The translations under genes and the position numbers were made by a program. The notes below the pieces were generated by a model. That model searched no databases, had not been told where the DNA came from, and saw only the letters and a list, made by a program, of their open reading frames with translations. This document shows, piece by piece, positions 1-5,693 of a DNA stretch of 7,114 bases; position 1 is the stretch's first letter, and each line of letters begins with the position of its first letter. Origin of the DNA: Caldisericota bacterium (GTDB lineage Bacteria > Caldisericota > Caldisericia > Caldisericales > Caldisericaceae). The stretch spans positions 1 through 7,114 of the forward strand of contig DAOWNX010000042.1 in NCBI GenBank assembly GCA_030642335.1, in the 5' to 3' direction.

Positions 1-1058
1 GTATCTTTTATATAAAGTACTTTTTTATTATTTTTAACCTCTGTTAAGTTACCTGAAAAATCAGGGGTTCCCATTTTTTCTTGAACCATCTTTGCAACAC
101 GGTTGGATATATTATGCAACGATAAAAAACTCCACTTCTTCCGAGGGCCGGAAACATCAATAATTGATGCTGATTGTACATGAAAATACTGAGGGATCGC
201 ATTAACTACTAAGTTCCAATACAATCCTTCAATCATCCAGGCGTTTTGAAGCTCTAATGTGAAAGTATGAAAATGTTTATACCTTTCAATTATCGCTTCT
301 CTCTTTTTCCTGCTTTCAAGCGTTGAATCAAAAAGCTTGTCGCTTTCCAGAGTCTTTAATAAACTTCTTTCACAGCGTAATATGAATTTTTTCTGTGATT
401 TTGAAAATGACTTCCTCGTTTTTAGTCCCGCATAGTAATAATTTATCTCGTGTAGATTGTAATGTTTTATATTATATTTTACGCTGTCTCCACTGGCAAT
501 AGTGCCCTTGATTTCCTTCTCTTCTTTTTTTGAAATATTATTCTTATAAATTGGTTCCAATTTGTCATTTTCAACAATATAAATAATGGATTTTTTGACA
601 TCCAGGTACTTTTCTATAGTTTTTAGCGCAATCTTAATTTTTTCATTAAAAGATGGATTTTTTGATATTTGCCGAATTGTGCTTGTAACTATATCCATTT
701 GTTTTAATTCCTCTAATTTTTCAATTCTCAAGACTCGCTCTCTATCTATCTGCACAATAATAAGCAAGAGCATAACGAAAAAAACCAAAACAGTTAAATA
801 GAACAGAGCGCCAACAAATGTGTTCATTCTTTTATAAAACCAACTTCCATAAGTAAAATAATCAATTTGCATAAAGAGCGATATAAGCGCAATAGACGTT
901 ACACCCATTAGTATTGCAAGGCCATGCACTTCAAAAAATATCTTTAGCACTGCCCTGGATTTTTGCACTCTTTTCCCCACTTCTATACGCGCCCACTCTT
1001 CAAAAAGTTGCTTCTTTAACTTACGAAAAGTTTTAAGGAAAATAACACTTTTTTCCAT
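1..1058 (-). CDS. Membrane sensor protein with tandem GAF-like domains (C-terminus cut by window edge)
   Basis: The frame stays open for 352 codons from the ATG at 1058 to the left edge, so the effector end is missing. SEEN: two hydrophobic helices, about residues 46-63 and 81-102, are separated by a short loop. A charged coiled-coil-like segment follows (about 103-121, QIDRERVLRIEKLEELKQMD). Residues ~122-240 have a GAF-like rhythm (KTIEKYLDVKKSIIYIVEND), and a second similar unit begins near 262 (LYWNLVVNAIPQYFHVQSAS...IIDV). The start is supported by GGAAGAG 7 nt upstream and by an in-frame TGA a few codons earlier. FAMILY KNOWLEDGE: two TM helices, a signalling coiled coil and GAF domains are typical of sensor kinases, diguanylate cyclases and PP2C-type phosphatases. 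The output domain would decide among these and lies outside the window. INFERENCE: a cytoplasm-facing signal-transduction protein at the inner membrane. It is the last gene seen on this strand and has its own 130-bp upstream gap. The GAF assignment is by pattern only. Confidence 0.72.
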   Translation of the reverse strand, partial: MEKSVIFLKTFRKLKKQLFEEWARIEVGKRVQKSRAVLKIFFEVHGLAILMGVTSIALISLFMQIDYFTYGSWFYKRMNTFVGALFYLTVLVFFVMLLLIIVQIDRERVLRIEKLEELKQMDIVTSTIRQISKNPSFNEKIKIALKTIEKYLDVKKSIIYIVENDKLEPIYKNNISKKEEKEIKGTIASGDSVKYNIKHYNLHEINYYYAGLKTRKSFSKSQKKFILRCERSLLKTLESDKLFDSTLESRKKREAIIERYKHFHTFTLELQNAWMIEGLYWNLVVNAIPQYFHVQSASIIDVSGPRKKWSFLSLHNISNRVAKMVQEKMGTPDFSGNLTEVKNNKKVLYIKD

Positions 1059-1093
1059 GCTACATCTCTTCCACGATTTTTTCTTTCATTAAA

Positions 1094-1112
1094 TAAATTG
1101 TAATACAATTTA
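1094..1112. promoter_or_regulatory. 19-bp near-perfect palindrome upstream of the GAF sensor gene (possible operator)
   Basis: The arms are TAAATTGTA and TACAATTTA around one central base, 36 bp before the start codon at 1058. Read on the minus strand, the right arm contains TACAAT, which could serve as a -10 element, so a bound repressor would block the promoter. I see no strong -35 partner; the best is TTGTAA at too wide a spacing. The single-base centre argues against a transcription-terminator hairpin and for a dimeric protein site. I do not recognise the regulator. AT-rich sequence produces some palindromes by chance, but nine paired positions on each side is more than expected locally. 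Confidence 0.4.
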
Positions 1113-1188
1113 AAAAAATTTTACAATGTATATTTTCAAATATCATTGTCACACAAAATAATTGTATAAAGTATAAACTTGCCGCACA

Positions 1189-2232
1189 TCAGATATTAAA
1201 TCTAAAATGCACAACCTCTTTATTCTTTACAATATAATGCTCTCCTTCAATTCTAAGGATGCCTTTTTCTCTGGCTTCTTTCAACGAAAATCTAACCTTT
1301 TCAAATTCTTCAAATAAAATAACTTCAGCCGCTATAAATCCTCTTTCGATGTCAGAATGCACTTTTCCTGCTGCACTCCTTGCATTTGTGCCTTTTGTAA
1401 TGGTCCAGGCTCTTACTTCATCTTTACCAACAGTATAAAACGTTTCATAATTCAGCAGAGCATACGCCGCATCAATAAATTCAGGCAGAGCTTGCTTTTC
1501 TAATCCATATGAAGAAAGAAATTCCTTTTTGTCATCTTCAGAAAGCTCTGATAATTCAAGCTCGAGTTTAACAGGCATGACAATAAACATAAAATGTTCT
1601 CCAAAGAACTTCTCAGCAAGAAACTTTCTTATTTCATCTCTTTTCTCAATTTTACCATCAGAAATGTTGATTACATAAAACATTGGTTTTAATGTAAAAA
1701 ATTCAAATGCCTTTACTGCATGTTTTTCTTCTTCTGATAATTCTGTATCTCTTAAAGGTTTTTCGCTGTTTAATATATTAAAACACTTCTCAAGAACTGT
1801 TTTTTCCCTTTCCTTTTCAGAATCTCTTTTCTCTTTTTTTAAGCGCTCCAAACGCCTTTCGACCACGTCAAGATCCATTATTATAAGGTCTGCGTCAAAC
1901 TCCTTTATGGAGGACTCCGTATCTCGCACATCAGAAAAATCATCAACAACTTCAACAAGAGCATCAACCTTTCTTATCGATGTATATATCTCGGTTCTTC
2001 TCTTCTTGTTTTCAATGCCGACAGGTATTCCAGGGATATCTACAAAGTTAATCTCTGCCCGAGTTGTCTTTTTGGGGTGAAATACAGAAGAAAGTTTATC
2101 AAGTTCATAGTCAATAACTTTTACACTTCCTATATTGGGTTTTTCAAAAGATATAGGGACTTCTTTCCCTATTAACGCTTTAAAAAGAGTCGTTTTACCG
2201 GTTCTTGGTAATCCTATAATTCCTACTTTCAT
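1189..2232 (-). CDS. ychF: Divergent YchF/OLA1-family P-loop NTPase
   Basis: YchF proteins are translation- and stress-associated Obg-like NTPases that bind ribosomes and in several species prefer ATP. SEEN: the Walker A motif GLPRTGKT is at residues 7-14 and the G3 motif DIPG at 65-68. A charged coiled-coil insert occupies about 122-150. The C-terminal TGS domain (about 263-347) contains TFYTVGKDEVRAWTITKGT, HSDIERGFIAAEVI and the terminal VVHFRFNI, which are hallmark YchF segments. It has 347 residues against roughly 363 in typical members. ODD: the usual GASKGEGLGN stretch after G3 is replaced by a short unrelated run (VGIENKKRR). The usual base-recognition motif NxxE reads NISD (189-192). 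P-loop residue 10 is Arg where Asn is common. Nucleotide preference is therefore uncertain. No SD precedes the ATG; a TATAAA hexamer sits 5 nt upstream, so the mRNA may be leaderless. Family assignment is firm because of the TGS end; it is a divergent member. Confidence 0.9.
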   Translation of the reverse strand: MKVGIIGLPRTGKTTLFKALIGKEVPISFEKPNIGSVKVIDYELDKLSSVFHPKKTTRAEINFVDIPGIPVGIENKKRRTEIYTSIRKVDALVEVVDDFSDVRDTESSIKEFDADLIIMDLDVVERRLERLKKEKRDSEKEREKTVLEKCFNILNSEKPLRDTELSEEEKHAVKAFEFFTLKPMFYVINISDGKIEKRDEIRKFLAEKFFGEHFMFIVMPVKLELELSELSEDDKKEFLSSYGLEKQALPEFIDAAYALLNYETFYTVGKDEVRAWTITKGTNARSAAGKVHSDIERGFIAAEVILFEEFEKVRFSLKEAREKGILRIEGEHYIVKNKEVVHFRFNI

Positions 2233-2237
2233 TTTAA

Positions 2238-2243
2238 TTTATA
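2238..2243 (-). promoter_or_regulatory. Possible -10 element for a leaderless ychF transcript
   Basis: On the minus strand TATAAA is followed by five bases and then the ychF ATG, which would put transcription initiation at or next to the start codon. No GGAGG-like SD is present, unlike ytxG, ytxH and pepV in this window. A convincing -35 hexamer is not visible, and co-transcription from the tRNAs 80 bp upstream is an alternative, so this remains a weak call. Confidence 0.28.
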
Positions 2244-2312
2244 TGCTTTTTGTTAGAAAACAGCATTTTCGGCCCATAAAATAATAGCCAGGCAATCCTC
2301 ATTAAATAAAAA

Positions 2313-2387
2313 TGGCAGCGTAACAGGGAGTTGAACCCTGGTCTGGGGATTGAGAGCCCCCCGAACTAACCGCTGTTCTATTACGCC
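2313..2387 (-). tRNA. tRNA-Glu(CUC)
   Basis: A full cloverleaf can be drawn by hand. The acceptor GGCGTAA pairs with TTACGCT. The D stem is GAAC/GTTC, with GG in the loop. The anticodon stem GGGGG/TCCCC has loop CTCTCAA (anticodon CTC at 2352-2354). The T stem CAGGG/CCCTG has loop TTCAACT. The discriminator is G and CCA is encoded. It reads GAG codons, the minority Glu codon in the AT-rich genes here. ODD: position 1-72 is a G·U wobble instead of the usual G-C. It lies 3 nt downstream of tRNA-Gln. The CCA is followed directly by a T-rich run (TTTTTATTT), which together with the GC-rich T arm could end transcription. Confidence 0.93.
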
Positions 2388-2390
2388 ACT

Positions 2391-2464
2391 TGGCTGGGAA
2401 GGATGGATTCGAACCATCATTAAGGGATCCAGAATCCCCCGTCCTGCCATTAGACGACTCCCCA
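2391..2464 (-). tRNA. tRNA-Gln(CUG)
   Basis: The cloverleaf starts with U1 paired to A72, as is usual for tRNA-Gln. The acceptor TGGGGAG pairs with CTTCCCA with one G·U. The D stem is GTCT/GGAC. The anticodon stem GGGGA/TCCCT has loop TTCTGGA (anticodon CTG at 2430-2432). The T stem GATGG/CCATC has loop TTCGAAT. The discriminator is G and CCA is encoded. It decodes CAG. It is the first of a two-tRNA cluster with tRNA-Glu and lies 35 nt downstream of the ytxH stop. A TAAAAT hexamer sits 4 nt upstream without a good -35, so the pair is probably transcribed with the ytxG-ytxH unit or from a weak promoter. Confidence 0.94.
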
Positions 2465-2499
2465 GTATATTTTATTGCCCGAAAATGAGAAGAATTTAA

Positions 2500-2739
2500 T
2501 TAACTCTCTCCGCTTTCTTCCTGAATTTCCACTCCACTTCCTGTTAGAATGTCTCGTCCTTTTGCTTTTATTTCATCGCTTGCTTCTTTCACTTTCATTT
2601 CAAACTCTTCCCCTTTTTCTTTAAGCAATTCTCTAGTTTCAACTCCAGCTCGCGGTGCAAACAAAACACCAAGGATAAATCCGGTTATTCCACCCCAAAA
2701 CAACCCACTAAGAAATGAACTTGTCCTGTTTTCTTCCAT
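2500..2739 (-). CDS. ytxH: YtxH-like small membrane protein
   Basis: This is a 79-residue protein. SEEN: an N-terminal hydrophobic, glycine-rich helix (about residues 9-27, SGLFWGGITGFILGVLF) is followed by APRAGVETRELL. That matches the YtxH-domain signature of a Gly-rich TM segment, then APxxGxETR, then a charged helix (30-62). The tail is acidic. FAMILY KNOWLEDGE: YtxH-domain proteins are small inner-membrane proteins of unknown biochemical role; in Bacillus ytxH is a general-stress gene next to ytxG and ytxJ. CONTEXT: the start overlaps the end of the ytxG-like gene by 32 nt in a different frame. GGAGG lies 11 nt upstream of the ATG inside that gene, so translation is probably coupled. 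An in-frame TAA two codons upstream excludes a longer form starting at ATG, GTG or TTG. The two tRNAs follow 35 nt after the stop. Confidence 0.85.
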   Translation of the reverse strand: MEENRTSSFLSGLFWGGITGFILGVLFAPRAGVETRELLKEKGEEFEMKVKEASDEIKAKGRDILTGSGVEIQEESGES

Positions 2740-3181
2740 AATTTACAGTACCTCCTTTTTTATTAGATGAAATCTTTTTAGCTACTAAAAATCCTTGTTG
2801 CACAGCAACAAAAAACTTTCCTATATCCATTATTTTGCCAAGTATGTTACTCTGCTTTGAATCAGTTTTTCTTATAAAACCCTGCATAACAAGTAATACA
2901 ATTGCAAATGGCGTTGCCAGTTTTATAAATTCGCTTGTTTTCTCCGTATTTTTTAGTACATTTTTGAGGTGAAACGCAGCATCTTTTGTGCTTTCCGTAG
3001 TTTTGTTAAGATTCTTACCCAAACTATCTATCTGCTCTTCAACTTTCTTAATAAGATTTTCCGTTTCATTGAGCATTTTTTCTGTTGATTTTTTCATTTT
3101 AAAAATAAAAATCAACATTACTACAACGCCCACAGTCGCTACTATCAGCAATCCCCATACTGCTATAACCAGCGATGTCAT
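2708..3181 (-). CDS. YtxG-like (DUF948-type) single-pass membrane protein with coiled coil
   Basis: This is a 157-residue protein when started at the ATG at 3181, which has GGAGGT with ideal spacing of about 5 nt. The frame is open further upstream, but that part runs through the folded RNA at 3200-3365 and is unlikely to be translated. SEEN: an N-terminal TM helix (about residues 5-28) is followed by a long polar heptad-like region (about 30-85, KKSTEKMLNETENLIKKVEEQIDSL and on). A second hydrophobic segment spans about 87-101 (LATPFAIVLLVMQGF). The C-terminus is basic. This is the layout of DUF948 proteins such as B. subtilis YtxG. Adjacency to a YtxH homologue strengthens the call, since ytxG-ytxH is a known pairing. 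The molecular role is unknown; an envelope-anchored scaffold or stress protein is inference. The second hydrophobic segment could be a second TM or an amphipathic helix. Confidence 0.78.
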   Translation of the reverse strand: MTSLVIAVWGLLIVATVGVVVMLIFIFKMKKSTEKMLNETENLIKKVEEQIDSLGKNLNKTTESTKDAAFHLKNVLKNTEKTSEFIKLATPFAIVLLVMQGFIRKTDSKQSNILGKIMDIGKFFVAVQQGFLVAKKISSNKKGGTVNYGRKQDKFIS

Positions 3182-3199
3182 TTTTACCTCCATCAATTT

Positions 3200-3365
3200 A
3201 CCCCGCAAGAGCCGTGGCTTAACAGATTTTGAAGTCCATTGGACAGGTGGAAGTTTCAGATGCACCTCCGGGAAACACCGAAGCGTTTCAACTTTCAGCA
3301 CACATCCGCTTCCCTACTTTTAGTGTTGGCTTAAATCGCCAAGTTTAACACGCACTCCGCAGGGT
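3200..3365 (-). ncRNA. Unassigned structured RNA (6S-like stand-alone RNA or long 5' leader of ytxG-ytxH)
   Basis: SEEN by hand-folding the minus strand: the two ends form a long closing helix. ACCCTGC (3359-3365) pairs with GCGGGGT (3200-3206), continues through GGAG with CTCT-type pairing, and ends with CGTG (3349-3352) against CACG (3213-3216). Inside are a hairpin with stem TTGGC/GCCAA (3326-3342), a long arm built from GGAAG/CTTCC (3309-3313 with 3249-3253) and GGATG/CATCT (3303-3307 with 3258-3262), a 7-bp hairpin capped by a C(UUCG)G tetraloop (3272-3289), and a small GTCC/GGAC hairpin (3234-3244). A promoter places the transcript start at about 3366, exactly at the foot of the closing helix. 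Length (166 nt), a closing stem and large internal unpaired flanks resemble 6S RNA, but I cannot confirm conserved 6S bases. I found no tmRNA, RNase P, SRP or common riboswitch motif. No terminator separates it from ytxG, so a cis-acting leader is equally possible. Confidence 0.6.
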
Positions 3366-3373
3366 TCTAATAT

Positions 3374-3401
3374 ATTTTAACACTTTATAAACAAATTTCA
3401 A
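3374..3401 (-). promoter_or_regulatory. Sigma-70-type promoter for the structured RNA and ytxG-ytxH
   Basis: On the minus strand TTGAAA (3396-3401) and TAAAAT (3374-3379) are separated by 16 bp, five of six matches each. Predicted initiation is around 3366-3368, at the 5' foot of the RNA's closing helix. The -35 begins immediately after the ogg stop codon at 3402, so the site is squeezed into the whole intergenic space. No second promoter is seen before ytxG, which suggests that this one also drives ytxG, ytxH and possibly the tRNAs. Confidence 0.65.
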
Positions 3402-4262
3402 CTACTTAAAATAATTACGCAAATAATAATACAAATACTCCTGAGCATACCCTGCATAATTGCCAAATATCCCTCTTCCTATTTCGGTAACCTTTTTACT
3501 GCTTCCCTTCACCTCAAATAATTCATACATGCCCCTTTTAATCCACACATCCACGGGAAACGCTGAGAGCTCGTTCATAGAAAAAAGTAAAATACAGTGA
3601 GCCACTTTTTTCCCAACACCCTTAATGCTAAGAAGGTTTTTTTCTTTCTCCTCAAAACTTTTCTTTAAGATACACTCAAAAAAAGTTTCATCGTAATTTT
3701 GAACAAAATCTACAAACCATTTTTCCCGAAAGCCAAGATGCAATTTTTCCACACTTTGTGTATCTAAATTTTTTAAAGCTTCACTCTCAGGAAAAAAATA
3801 ATACATTGTGCCATCTACTCTTATACCTTCACCAACTATTTCAGAAAGAAGGTTTAACTTACGTCTAATAACAGGGATAGCGTTCCGGATGGAGAATAGA
3901 AACGAAATCGTCGTTTCATACGGATTCTGCCGCATAATTCTCAACCCTTTTCCATATTGAATAATCTGCGAAAATTTTGCTGTTTTCCTTATAAGCTCTT
4001 CTTTAATACTATCAATATCGTCATTCATTCCTAAAAAATTTTTTACTTCCGCTTGGGAAATAGGCTTCCCGTATGCAGTGCAATATATTTTATCTTTTTC
4101 CTGCAAAAGCTTCAAAAGAGACCGATTGAGTGGAACAATAAACCCATTCTCCGTTTCAAATACTCTAAAGATCTGGCCACATAATAAAGTCTTCTGAAGC
4201 GAAAAATTACCTGAAACAGAAATTTGTATGCTATTCTGCAAGTCGCTGTATCGCTTTTGCAT
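3402..4262 (-). CDS. ogg: OGG1-family 8-oxoguanine DNA glycosylase/AP lyase
   Basis: It removes 8-oxoguanine from DNA and nicks the abasic site (base-excision repair, cytoplasm). Residue numbers below count from the TTG at 4274, the longest reading; I prefer the ATG at 4262, four codons later (286 aa). SEEN: the N-terminal OGG region contains SLQKTLLCGQIFRV (about 25-38), matching the family's CGQ(x)FRW. The helix-hairpin-helix LLSIKGVGKKVAHC (about 214-227) carries the Schiff-base lysine K223. The catalytic Asp is in AFPVDVW (D242), 19 residues later, as in human K249/D268. Q278 in GYAQEYLYYY aligns with human Q315 of the 8-oxoG pocket. ODD: the eukaryotic SSNNNIAR segment reads SIRNAIPV, so human N149 and R154 become Arg and Val, while R204 is kept (LGFREK). 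This suggests relaxed opposite-base choice. The gene overlaps the end of pepV by 32 nt with no clear SD, so translational coupling is likely. Confidence 0.92.
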   Translation of the reverse strand: MQKRYSDLQNSIQISVSGNFSLQKTLLCGQIFRVFETENGFIVPLNRSLLKLLQEKDKIYCTAYGKPISQAEVKNFLGMNDDIDSIKEELIRKTAKFSQIIQYGKGLRIMRQNPYETTISFLFSIRNAIPVIRRKLNLLSEIVGEGIRVDGTMYYFFPESEALKNLDTQSVEKLHLGFREKWFVDFVQNYDETFFECILKKSFEEKEKNLLSIKGVGKKVAHCILLFSMNELSAFPVDVWIKRGMYELFEVKGSSKKVTEIGRGIFGNYAGYAQEYLYYYLRNYFK

Positions 4263-5565
4263 AAATTTTAGCAAGCTTTACAAGATTATCAATGCTTATA
4301 TATTCATTTGCCTCATGCTCTACCGGTTTTACTCCGGGAAACACGGGCCCAAAAGCAACGCCTTTATCCATTATCCTCGCATAAGTCCCACCCCCGATAG
4401 CCATTGCACACCCTTTTTCCCCTGTTTCTTCTTCGTACGTGCTAATTAATTTTTGCACAAGTGGTTCTTTCTCATCAACAAAAATAGGAGGTAAACTAAA
4501 TATTTTCCCAACCAAAATACCATATTTTTCTGCTTCTCTTTTAATATTATCAACGATTCCCTCCAGTTTACCAGTAACGGGATAACGTATATCAATAAGC
4601 ATTTCGCCATGTTTTTTGTCAATATTTAGTACGCCAAGGTTCAGCGTGAGTTTTCCTGAAAGTTTATCATTCGTTTCTACTCCGATTTTTTCGCCGTAAA
4701 AAGTCCTTGCTATTTTATCAGAAACAAATTGTATAATAGATTTTGCATCCTCACTCATACTTACCTGCGATAATGTTTCACAAAGTATCGCTACTGCATT
4801 TTCTCCCTGCCAGGGTTTCGCTGCATGAGCAGACCTCCCCTTTGCAATAATCTTGTTCTCTGAAATGGAAATACCTTCCGGGATGTTTTGAATCTGTTTT
4901 ATCATTTTCTGATTTAACACTGCTTCTGCATAATCTGGAACCATATTAGCCCGCTCTCCTCCCTTAACAGTGATATCCGTATTATCCAATGCAAATTTTT
5001 TTACCAGGGTAATCCTCAGTATTCCCTTTTCACGATTAATTACCGGAAAATTGCCATCCGGAGTAAAACCAATAAGAGGTTCCTTTTCAATACTCTTGTA
5101 ATAGTTAATCCCTTTCCAGTTTGATTCCTCATTGGTACCAAAAATAATTCTCACCCTCTTTTTTAAGGGAATTCTCATTTCTTTTATTGCATACAGACCA
5201 AATAAAGCTGCCATTATAGGCCCCTTATCATCGCTTGTGCCACGCCCATAGAGTTTACCATCACAAATTTCTGCACCATACGGCGGATATTCCCATCCAT
5301 TCCCTTCTGGAACAACATCAAGATGCCCAAGAACGCTTATTAATTCTTTTCCTTCGCCATACTCAACATAACCAGCGTAATTATCCAGGTTTTTTACCTT
5401 AAATCCCATTCCCTCACCAGTTGCAAGAGCAAGCTGCAATGCTGCTTTCACACCTTTGCCAAATGGAGCATTTTCTGTTGCTTCCTGCTCCACACTTCTA
5501 ATTTTCAGTATCTCTCTCACAATTTTGATCAAACCATCTTTATTATTTTCTATAAAATTTTCCAT
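4231..5565 (-). CDS. pepV: PepV/Sapep-type M20 zinc dipeptidase
   Basis: This cytosolic metallodipeptidase cleaves dipeptides, including unusual ones, at the last step of peptide use. The 444 residues are close to the family norm. SEEN: GHLDVVPEGNGW (80-91) holds metal ligand H81 and nearby D83. GRGTSDDKGP (107-116) holds the bridging Asp. GTNEESNWKG (143-152) holds the catalytic Glu (E146) and a ligand (E147). TPDGNFPV (168-175) carries D170. RSAHAAKPWQG (244-254) carries the lid-domain His. GGGTYAR and PVEHEANEYI (near 391 and 414) supply the last ligand, H417. These motifs appear in PepV order and spacing, and all key residues are intact. There is no signal peptide. The start is well supported by GGAGGTGAT 3 nt before the ATG. 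It is followed by ogg with a 32-nt overlap, so the two form an operon. It has its own promoter with a palindrome in the spacer, and its 5' end is divergent from the M2-like peptidase, pointing to a shared peptide-catabolism role. Confidence 0.95.
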   Translation of the reverse strand: MENFIENNKDGLIKIVREILKIRSVEQEATENAPFGKGVKAALQLALATGEGMGFKVKNLDNYAGYVEYGEGKELISVLGHLDVVPEGNGWEYPPYGAEICDGKLYGRGTSDDKGPIMAALFGLYAIKEMRIPLKKRVRIIFGTNEESNWKGINYYKSIEKEPLIGFTPDGNFPVINREKGILRITLVKKFALDNTDITVKGGERANMVPDYAEAVLNQKMIKQIQNIPEGISISENKIIAKGRSAHAAKPWQGENAVAILCETLSQVSMSEDAKSIIQFVSDKIARTFYGEKIGVETNDKLSGKLTLNLGVLNIDKKHGEMLIDIRYPVTGKLEGIVDNIKREAEKYGILVGKIFSLPPIFVDEKEPLVQKLISTYEEETGEKGCAMAIGGGTYARIMDKGVAFGPVFPGVKPVEHEANEYISIDNLVKLAKIYAKAIQRLAE

Positions 5566-5583
5566 TTATCACCTCCACTATGC

Positions 5584-5611
5584 ATTTTACTGTTAACAGT
5601 TTTTTTATCAA
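5584..5611 (-). promoter_or_regulatory. Promoter of the pepV-ogg operon
   Basis: On the minus strand TTGATA (5606-5611) and TAAAAT (5584-5589) are 16 bp apart, the same spacing and -10 as the structured-RNA promoter. The predicted start lies about 11-13 bp before the pepV ATG, leaving just enough leader for the GGAGGTGAT SD. Confidence 0.62.
5589..5600. promoter_or_regulatory. Perfect 12-bp palindrome in the pepV promoter spacer (possible operator)
   Basis: ACTGTTAACAGT is a perfect inverted repeat lying between the -35 and -10 hexamers of pepV and touching the -10. A dimeric repressor bound there would block RNA polymerase. No second copy was seen near the divergent M2-like promoter. The regulator is unknown, and the flanking A/T tracts do not extend the symmetry. 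Confidence 0.4.
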
Positions 5612-5693
5612 TAGTTTTCCCATACCACTAACAAAAAACACAAATTAAAAAACAGCAAAAAATTAAGGGAAATAGAAAAATAGCATTTTTTAC

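Noticed and set aside
586..801. 71-codon plus-strand ORF
   Set aside because: It is antisense to the long open frame of the GAF sensor gene, with low-complexity Ser/Ile/Phe composition and no SD.
2255..2275. Weak GAAAA/TTTTC inverted repeat before ychF as a terminator
   Set aside because: It has only five A-T-dominated pairs and no following T-run on the relevant strand, so it is too weak to call.
2253..2450. 65-codon minus-strand ORF
   Set aside because: It lies across the two tRNA genes; its apparent coding sequence is tRNA.
3182..3301. N-terminal 40-residue extension of the ytxG-like frame upstream of the ATG at 3181
   Set aside because: It would be translated through the folded RNA, has no SD at its start and no membrane-protein character. 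The ATG at 3181 has an excellent SD and begins the TM helix directly.
2549..3323. Plus-strand ORFs of 73 and 111 codons opposite ytxH, ytxG and the RNA
   Set aside because: They are antisense shadows, Ser/Phe-rich, without ribosome sites or recognisable motifs.
3200..3365. Cobalamin riboswitch, suggested by AAAAGTAGGGAAGCGG in the RNA
   Set aside because: The other conserved B12-box element (CCGCCACUG-like) is absent and the downstream genes have no cobalamin link.
2708..4262. Two gene overlaps of exactly 32 nt (ytxG/ytxH and pepV/ogg)
   Set aside because: The match depends on start choice for ogg and is most likely coincidence; the sequences of the two overlaps are unrelated.
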